DNA of 60,000 nt from the NCBI GenBank assembly GCA_903813345.2, contig CAIIXF020000003.1:17438931-17498930 (forward strand), given 5' to 3'. Positions 52,868 through 60,000 of the stretch are shown here, piece after piece. Source of the stretch: Owenia fusiformis (Eukaryota; Annelida; Polychaeta; Sabellida; Oweniidae). Below the pieces are notes generated by a model. The model was not told where the DNA came from. It did not search any database and was given only the letters and a program-made list of their open reading frames with translations. The position numbers and the translations under genes were made by a program. The stretch's first letter is position 1, and the number at the start of each line of letters is the position of its first letter.

Positions 52868-53900
52868 CTGAAACCATACGAAAATCCCTTTTATATCACT
52901 GGGTCTGTTAAGTAACGATGGATGTAACTATCAAGCTGTACATTATCAACTGAGATGCCATCTTTATTTGTCTGCATATAAAAATCTAAATATACTAGAG
53001 TGTTCCTTACAAAATATGGTGGTTACTGGGACCACTGACCAGCTAAGTGTTCTGATTGGCAGTGTTCAAATTTTGAGTTTTTTTAAAATGGAAGTCTATG
53101 ACAGATAAAAACAAGGCATTAACATGACAAAATGTCACCACCTAGTTGAAGCAAGATAAAAAAGACCTTTTTGACCTTGAGGAGGTCATTAAAGGTCAAA
53201 TCTATTTTGACCTTGAGAATGTCATTGGACGTAAAATCTATAGTCAGATTTGAACTTCTGATAACTTAAAGATGATTTTTGAAAAAAATGGTCAATTTGA
53301 AGCAAGTTAAAAAAATACCGTTTTGACCTTTTTTGACTTTGAAAAGGTCATTGAAGGTCAAATCTTAAATATAAAGTCAGATTTGAACTTCTGAAAACAT
53401 TTAGATGATTTCTAAAACAATTGAAGTCAGTCTATACAGTATTTGTAAAATTATTGGAAGTTGTAAGAATTTGTTACAGACAGCGACCGCCAACCAACAA
53501 CCGCCGATTGCCGTAAAAAACAGAGATCATAACAATATGTCACCACTTTTTGGTGGTGACATAAAAATGGTACTGAAAAGCATATTAATAATATTCAGGG
53601 ATTTCATAAGCAGCAGGCAACATAGGGACTTTTCAACTTTTCCATGTTAAACTTAAAATTTGCCTGTTGTTTTCATTTATTTAGCTTGTTGTAAGAAATT
53701 CTAGTAAACCCCTGATATTGATAGATTAGAGAAGCATATGCAGGTTTTATTGCAAAAAAGTGTAATTTACCTGCTCGTCTCATGCTGGTCAATGTCTCCA
53801 TGAGAATTGCACGAAGGTCAAAGGCACCTGCTGCGGCCCCATGATACAACATGGCATACTCTCCGGAGACTTGGTAGATCGCTAGTGGGTGATAGGGATA
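52803..53900 (-). CDS. ALAD: ALAD, delta-aminolevulinic acid dehydratase, C-terminal part (5' partial in window)
   Basis: Second enzyme of heme synthesis: condenses two 5-aminolevulinate molecules into porphobilinogen, a cytosolic homo-octamer in animals. Only the last 64 residues (two exons, 53900-53771 and 52867-52803) are recognisable. The conserved V-S-G-E-x-A-M-L-x-H-G-A and Y-Y-T-P motifs are intact, so the gene looks functional. The exon carrying the active-site lysine region (V-K-P-G and upstream) was looked for on the minus strand to 60000 and not found; the next intron is either longer than 6 kb or that exon was missed. The 868-bp intron holds a GTCACCACC-family element (53110-53575) and a dispersed repeat (53596-53714). 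Confidence 0.94.
53110..53575. mobile_element. GTCACCACC-family element carrying an AGGTCA-type core
   Basis: In ALAD intron. Left AAGGCATTAACATGACAAAA then TGTCACCACC. The core is related to the ~445-bp units of RBL1 intron 6 (TTTGACCTTGAGGAGGTCAT, GGTCAATTTGAAGCAAGTTA). Then TTGTTACAGACAGCGACCGC, and a 3' hairpin GTCACCACTTTTTGGTGGTGAC followed by ATAAAA. Confidence 0.8.
53596..53714. mobile_element. Dispersed inverted-repeat element in ALAD intron
   Basis: Starts CAGGGATTTCATAAGCAGCA and ends TTCTAGTAAACCCCTG. The ends are imperfect inverted repeats (CAGGGATTT / CAGGGGTTT on the other strand), flanked by ATATT on each side. Related to 15558-15712. Confidence 0.68.
53771..53900 (-). CDS. 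ALAD: ALAD penultimate coding exon
   Basis: Minus strand [20 protein letters not shown], then [20 protein letters not shown] and RRA. Matches human ALAD (L-P-L-A-V-Y-H-V-S-G-E-F-A-M-L-W-H-G). Acceptor TATTTCCAG, donor GCAG|GTAAAT, phase 0 in and 1 out. Confidence 0.97.
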
Positions 53901-56876
53901 CTGGAAATAGACAAGACAAGATTTAAGATAGAGAGATCAAAGGAAGCCATGCAATCCCAAGATGCAACATGACAGAATGCAACCAGTTTGACATAATGGC
54001 CAGGGATAGATATATTCACCAGAAATAGGCAATACTAAAACACTAAAGAGACCAAAGGACATCCTTCAGACCCACAATGCAAAATGGCATATTCCCAGAC
54101 ATTTGATAAATGACTCTGGAGTGATAGGGGAATAGAAATAGACAGGACACCAAATTAAAACAAGATTTAGTGATCAATGATCAACCAACATCAAATATTT
54201 CCATGAGATAAAACATGTATCCTTAATTTTAAGATAGCTCACACAGATTTTGATTGATGATCTGGTACCCTTTTTGTATTGGATGTATTTTTGCTTTAAT
54301 AGGATGATTACACCACCCTGCCACCCAGGAGGGGAGATTTCCCAAAGATGACCTTTCGTATTGGCACGTTCGATAACAAATTTTATAAACAGGCCTCATT
54401 TGCCATTGAAATGAATTTCTCAATGTTCGCTGTTGTTTAATGAATATTCTCTACAAGTTTGGATCGAGTAACTTCAATAGTATTACCGTAGTTTTGAAAT
54501 GAGGATGTTGAACCAATGTTAACGCCGATGTTAATTAAATATTATCAAAATGAACCTCAAATATTGTTTAAGTCTACGATTTTTTACACATTCTGATAAT
54601 ATACTCGCCCTCATGCATTATTATATAATATGTACAGATACATGCACTCAGGCTTTTAATTTATTTCAATGCTTCAATCAATCAACTTGACCAAAAAGCC
54701 ACTTTTTGGAAAATATCAAAGCCTAGTACATGTAAAAAGTAAACAGTATGACATCTTCCAACATTGAAAAAAACTACATGTACCTTTTTCAATTGTACAC
54801 GGCATCCAATCCAATTCAAATAAAATATTATAGGGTTGTGTATGATGTAAATAAAAACTAATTGCCCTTCAATAAAGAAAAAATAAAAATTGGTAAAAAA
54901 TGAAAGAGCTCTGGTTATCAAGAGGTTCCTTTTAAGAATAACAAGAAACTCGAAGACAAATAAAGCGTAACTGACGTACTGGGGAATATCTAAATTAGTT
55001 TGTTGATTAAGAATTCAAAGTGTCTAGTGTTTATCAAGAGGGACCTCACAGTCATCCATCAGGCTTTCCCGTCATAAAATGACAGATTAGTTTTCGCGAG
55101 TAGGAACTTAATTAAATTGTATGTCTGTATGGTGAAGATCTTTTTGATGAATACGTATATTCAAGTCATCTTAGAGGATATTTCGAAGAATTATTTTTAT
55201 TATGAAGTCTTATCAGAAAATGGAGTGACGTCACATAACTGACATTTGACCTCATTATCGTGTATCTGGGAAAATATTTCTTATCATCACTGATTACATT
55301 GGGTTAAGGTGTCTGAATAGCAAACAAAATGCACACCTTGATTATGATTTACATCTATCTTTTTTCCAGACATGAAAGTACAAAATACAGCTCAATTTCA
55401 ATAGAATATCAGCCAAAGTGATTCTTCAAACTTTATTAGCAATCAACATTTAGGTTTTACAGGTTATGGGGTTTCTAAGAAAAATTGATCCCCAAAACTT
55501 TGGTTGCGATGTAAGGTGGTGAGTTGTCTAAGTTGAGGTCATGTGATATCACAGTTGAGTATCCCAAAGTCTCCTGAAGGAGACGCTCAGCTCAATGCTA
55601 TCCCCTGCCTTTTACAAGACTTCCCTCGCTATCTATTTATCTGGTCATTGCCCCTACTCCGCTCTACTCCCTTTCATATCTTTTCTTCCATCGACAATCA
55701 AACTTTAAAATTAGACCTTAATTTGTCCTTAGTTATGGGCGTAGTGCTATTTTTAGAAGAAGTATGCCACAAAGGGAACATAAGTTGAATGAAGCGTTCA
55801 GGGGTGGGGGTCTGGGCTCTCCCCCAGAAAAATTTGAAGTTTAGTTGTATTTGGAGTGTATTTGCAGTCATCTGGTACGCCTGACGTGCTTACCAGGCGT
55901 ATACGCCTATGTTAGTGACCTTCCTAGAATCAGGTCTCTTTAAAAATGCCTTTAGCACTTTTATCAAAAGCATTATATAAAAATTGGGATGATTAACCAT
56001 AAATCCCGAGAGAAATCGCAAAATCCTCATATCTCATAGTTTCAGATGAATAGGGTGACAGCTCCAATTATACATATAGCAACCCCTGTAATAAATTCTA
56101 TGAGAGCCATGCCCTCAAAAATAACTAAGTGACAGACGATTACATCACAGTTTTTATATGACATCACAGTTATCATATGTTTAAGAAGCTACACACTTAA
56201 TCAAATAGAAGTCCAAGAATTCCAAACTCAAGAGAAATGAGAAATGGAAAAATGATTTTTTTGGAAGTGCAAGAGAACCTAAGAAGGTTATACTAACTCT
56301 CTATTCTGTTGAATCATTGCTTTTTCATCTCCCTATCTGTCATATCAATACGGTGCATCATAACAATAACATATTGGATGGAGAATTCATTGAGAACTTA
56401 TTTTGGAAAAATGTATCTTGGGTAGGAAATAAACAGAAGGGAAAAAACAGATTAGAGATTAGATTGACATCAAATATAAAAAATATCAAAATTCTGTATT
56501 TCCAAACTAAGTGCAGATTTTATTGTAAATCATGTGGAGTGTTTATAGTTCTCAAAAAAACTTATTTTGGGCTACGGGAAGTGCTAATTTATTGGAAAAA
56601 CTCTTGTAAAAGAAGAAATTATTTGGGATTTTGATATCATACACATACTGTTAAATATACATAAAATGGGTGAACATGTATCTGTGAAAACACATGAGGA
56701 GAATTTTGGTGTTTGTTAAATTTGCCACATGTGGCCTTCAAATGAAAGAGCTTGTCCTATATATACATTGTATATCCAAACACCTCTCTGATCTGAACAC
56801 CTCTCAATGTGAACACTTTTTCTCGTACCTTATTTTTTATCCCATTGACTTACATGTTAATACAAGAACACAAATG
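53901..56876. other. Upstream of the ALAD exons: intron or intergenic
   Basis: No coding exon recognised on either strand. Open frames at 54229-54423 (minus), 55543-55788 and 56317-56634 (plus) have no family resemblance or splice context. A CTGGGCTCTCCCCCAGAAAA word near 55832 looks repeat-derived. Confidence 0.5.
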
Positions 56877-58578
56877 TGTACAAAATGTCCCCACCAAGTG
56901 GTGATCCCGTCAAATGGTTATCCTGAAAATGAGTAGACAAGACTTTACCAACACAATTTGAGGACGGAAAATCCAAAGTGGCCACCTTAAAATTTACCCA
57001 GAATGCCAAAAATTTAGTCAGTTCTAGATTTTCATACTAAGAACCACCCCTGAAAATTTGAAATTGATCCGTCACACAGTTAACCAGAAAACATGTAAAC
57101 AGGACTTTACAGACAAGATTTCAGGATGGAAAATCCAAAATGGCTGCCTTGACATTTACCCAGAATGTCAAAAAACTAATCTGTTTGTAGATTTTCATTC
57201 TAAGAATCATCTCTGAAAATATGAAATTGATCTACCAAACGGTTCACCTGAAAACGGGAAGACAAGACTTTACAGACAAGATTTTAGGACAGAAAATCCA
57301 AAATGGCTGCCTTAACATTTACGCAGAATGAAAAAAAACTAATCAGATGTAGACTTTGATACAAAGAATCATCCCTGAAATTTTGAAATTGATCTATCAA
57401 AACGTTCACCTAAAAATGCGTAGACAAGACTTTACAGGCAAGATTTTAAGACGGAAAATCCAAAATGGCTGCCTTGACATTTACCCAGAATGCAAAAAAA
57501 CTAATCAGTTCTAGATTTTCATACTAAGAATCATTCCTGAAAATTTGAAATTGATCTACCAAACAGTTCACCTGAAAACGAGTAGACAAGACTTTACAGA
57601 CAAGATTTTAGGACGGAAAATCCAAAATGGCTGCCTTGACATTTACCCAGAATGCCAAAAAACTATTGAGATCTAGATTTTTATACTAAGAATCATCCCT
57701 GAAAATTTGAAATTGATCCACCAAACGGTTCACCTGAAAACGCGCAGACAAGACTTCACAGACAAGATTTTAGGATCAAAAAATCCAAAATGGCCGACAA
57801 TAAAAAAGTCCTTATGAGTTTTTGCTGATTTCTTTTTACAAAATTATCACATATAAATACTGTTAACAATAAAGTAGGCTTCTACAACATAGTACATCTG
57901 AAATTATTTATAAAGCTACTAAATAGTTAAAGTATGAAAACTCAAAAACACCATTCAATATGATACAAAGTATTATCGCACGCTAACTTTTCTTAAGACA
58001 TTCAAAATGGCTGACATGACTGAGCTAGCAGGTCCAAAACCTAATCAGATCTAGAATGAAGTGAGCTGAACAAGATTTTAAAGTTTTAAAAGCAACTGTG
58101 AAGCAGTTTTTCTTAAAGTTTGCAGACAAGGATTTTAGCATTTGACTTCAAAATGGCCGACAGGAAGTAGATTTCGAGTTAAATATTTTTCATCCACATC
58201 TATAGGCACTCATAAGTTATCCCTGAAAATTTGAAGGTGATATCTGTAGCGGTTTTGGAGAAAACTCCCGGACATACGGACGGACGGACAGACGGACGGA
58301 CGGACATCTTGTAATATATAGATACACTGTCCCACATGTTTTGTTAAAGAGCAACTGAAGCATACAATCTTTCCACAAAGATAAATTCAGACCAACATTT
58401 GGATATCTAAATCATATAGGTAGATTATAATTGATTTTATTTACTTGTCATATCCAGTATTTAATACATTATAGGTTTAAACCCATATTAATATTGAAGT
58501 CATAGACGGACGAACGGACAGACAGTCGGACGCGCCTAGGCCGACAATATGGCCCCACACTATGTGGTGGGGACATAA
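56877..58578. mobile_element. Pearl/HINE-like element: tandem ~163-bp cores and ACGG microsatellite
   Basis: Left end ACAAAATGTCCCCACCAAGT. About five to six ~163-bp units follow (AGTAGACAAGACTTTACAGA, CAAGATTTTAGGACGGAAAA, TCCAAAATGGCTGCCTTGAC, CTGAAAATTTGAAATTGATC), starting near 56929, 57092, 57253, 57415, 57578 and 57741. Then GTGATATCTGTAGCGGTTTT, an ACGG-type microsatellite (58275-58305), a second GGACGG cluster (58505-58530), and the right end CTATGTGGTGGGGACATAAA. Left and right ends are inverted (TGTCCCCACC / GGTGGGGACA). This is the layout published for bivalve pearl elements; the identity needs a library search. Confidence 0.8.
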
Positions 58579-58657
58579 AAACCTTGGAACACCCGTGTTA
58601 TCTTAACATTTTTAGCTGACCCCCGGCAGCATTTGGATTAGAAAGGTTTTCATTGTA

Positions 58658-58832
58658 CAGTTAAACCTGTCTTAGTGAACACCTCTCTCTAGTGAACACC
58701 TGTGTTAGCGAACACCAATTCAAGGCACATTTTACATTGACTCCATTATAAAATCCCCTCTGTAGTGAACAACTTTCTATAGTGAACATTTTTTGTGGCT
58801 CCAAAGGTGCTTACTATATACAGGTTTTACTG
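58658..58832. mobile_element. Pogo-like MITE copy 5
   Basis: CAGTTAAACCTGTCTTAGTG at the left and ACAGGTTTTACTG at the right, flanked by TA on both sides. The interior repeats AGTGAACACCTCT. 175 bp; the best-preserved member here. Confidence 0.82.
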
Positions 58833-59655
58833 TACATGTAAGTGTATTTAGAGAACCTGCACTCTTTATACCATAATGATATATGTAGATACAATGTGAC
58901 AGTGTATTGGATTGTATATAGGAGGAGTTTTAATCACTTAAGCTGAAGACACCTTAATCCATGGATCAGTTGATGATCAAAGCACTAGACAGACCTTGTA
59001 AGAAATGTATTAAAGGCTTTGAAGCCCCTCATGAAATGAATTATTTCATATATTTATTATAGTTTAAAACATTTTTCATACATTAACAGAATAAGGTAAA
59101 ATGAAAATAATGATGTTGGCAGAAAAAGGATTTCGCAAAATTACAGAAGCAGATATTAGTTTGAAATGAAAAATTTGAAAATAAACACAAAAACTTGAAT
59201 GAGGCTGATAGGTACTCCATCTATCGGCATTCTGCAAACTACATTTCTGCATTGATTGCAAGACTTAAAAAGAAATGTCCCTTTTGCCGGAATTAAAATC
59301 AATACAAAAGCAAAACATTAACCTCCTTCCAAAATAAAGTAACTCAACTTTTCTTTGAAAACATCCCCTATTATCAGCCGAGTGAATTCGAGACAAAATT
59401 GGTCACGTCATGAATTGACAATGACAACACAAATTAACGCTACTGTTGGAGATGAGTCTAGGAGAAAGAGAAATGGAAATTGGATCAAATTGGTTTACAT
59501 AATAGGGCTCATTATTAAGCGAGCCCCAGGGCCTTACAAAAAACCTTAATAGAAGCATTATAAAACACATTACGTTAATTGCGTTATGTCAATGTTATTT
59601 GTAATTCAATACATCTTCTTTAAATTGATGTGGACCTTAATAGCTCTTGGGGAAA
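58833..59655. other. No gene seen
   Basis: About 0.8 kb of AT-rich DNA between a MITE and the right-edge element. The short frames (59076-59261 minus, 59355-59549 plus) are unsupported. Confidence 0.5.
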
Positions 59656-60000
59656 TATGTTATAGCAAGCAACAAGGCATAAATGCATTAACACGAGGAA
59701 ATGTCACCACCTGTAATGTTATCACAGATGGTTACAAAAATGTAACAATTTGTTACTGATACTGAAAAAATGTAACAATTTGTTACTGATACTGAAAAAA
59801 TGTAACAATTTGTTACTGATACTGAAAAAATGTAACAATTTGTTACTGATACTGAAAAAATGTAACAATTTGTTACTGATACTGAAAAAATGTAACAATT
59901 TGTTACTGATACTGAAAAAATGTAACAATTTGTTACTGATACTGAAAAAATGTAACAATTTGTTACTGATACTGAAAAAATGTAACAATTTGTTACTGAT
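59656..60000. mobile_element. GTCACCACC-family element with 30-bp tandem core, cut by window edge
   Basis: Left part AAGCAACAAGGCATAAATGC, ATTAACACGAGGAAATGTCA and CCACCTGTAATG is a recognisable family 5' end. From about 59736 it passes into the perfect 30-bp array. The right end lies beyond 60000. Confidence 0.7.
59736..60000. repeat. Perfect 30-bp tandem array, at least 8.8 copies
   Basis: Unit GATACTGAAAAAATGTAACA plus ATTTGTTACT, identical in every copy visible. Each unit contains the 15-bp near-palindrome GTAACAATTTGTTAC. The antisense open frame with repeated LLHFFSISNK is the array itself. No unique spacers, so not a CRISPR. Confidence 0.97.

Noticed and set aside
55543-55788. 81-codon frame MISQLSIPKSPEGDAQLNAI
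   Set aside because: No recognisable family, no splice signals linked to a gene, length within chance expectation for this composition.
59722-59988. Minus-strand frame of repeated LLHFFSISNK
   Set aside because: Translation of the 30-bp tandem array.
59736-60000. CRISPR-like regular repeats
   Set aside because: Repeats are directly joined with no unique spacers, in an animal genome.

Overview
This window comes from an AT-rich animal genome. It has short coding exons with GT/AG introns, AATAAA signals, and many short inverted-repeat and tandem-repeat mobile elements. The protein families and the repeat style point to a marine invertebrate. A mollusc or other lophotrochozoan is my best guess, because one repeat has the design described for bivalve pearl elements (tandem ~160-bp cores plus an ACGG microsatellite). 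The species cannot be fixed from sequence alone.

Layout. (1) 1-7490, plus strand: ten exons covering the C-terminal 997 residues of a CHD7/8/9 (Kismet)-type chromatin remodeler. It has a lysine/glutamate-rich linker full of SUMO-consensus motifs, two BRK domains and a low-complexity tail with CtBP-type PxDLS motifs. The helicase lies upstream of the window. Its 3' UTR probably ends near 7.9 or 9.4 kb. (2) 11508-38368, plus strand: a complete 19-exon p107/p130 pocket-protein gene (RBL1/RBL2 co-orthologue). The exons join in frame to 1082 codons plus stop. An E2F-like site and an inverted CCAAT box lie just upstream of the start. (3) 42628-43821, minus strand: an intron-free gene for a secreted 397-residue leucine-rich-repeat protein with its own TATA box. 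(4) 52803-53900, minus strand: the last two coding exons of ALAD (porphobilinogen synthase). The rest must lie beyond 53.9 kb, and I found no further exon before the right edge.

Between and inside the genes, mobile DNA dominates. RBL1 intron 6 holds two head-to-tail elements (21.3-26.6 kb) built from ~445-bp tandem units crowded with AGGTCA half-sites, many of them exact DR1 pairs. A pearl-like element (56.9-58.6 kb) and a dispersed family with GTCACCACC/GGTGGTGAC ends share a 3' hairpin design. The right edge runs into a perfect 30-bp array. Several MITE families are recognisable (hAT-like, pogo-like, mariner-like and unclassified), one with a perfect 8-bp target duplication. Three minisatellites abut splice acceptors.

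The CHD and RBL1 products are both nuclear transcription regulators (chromatin remodeling; E2F-dependent cell-cycle repression). Their neighbourhood is not evidence that they work together. ALAD is heme biosynthesis, and the LRR protein is extracellular. No tRNA, rRNA, CRISPR or operon structure was seen. All exon boundaries are read by eye from splice sites, frame continuity and remembered family similarity.
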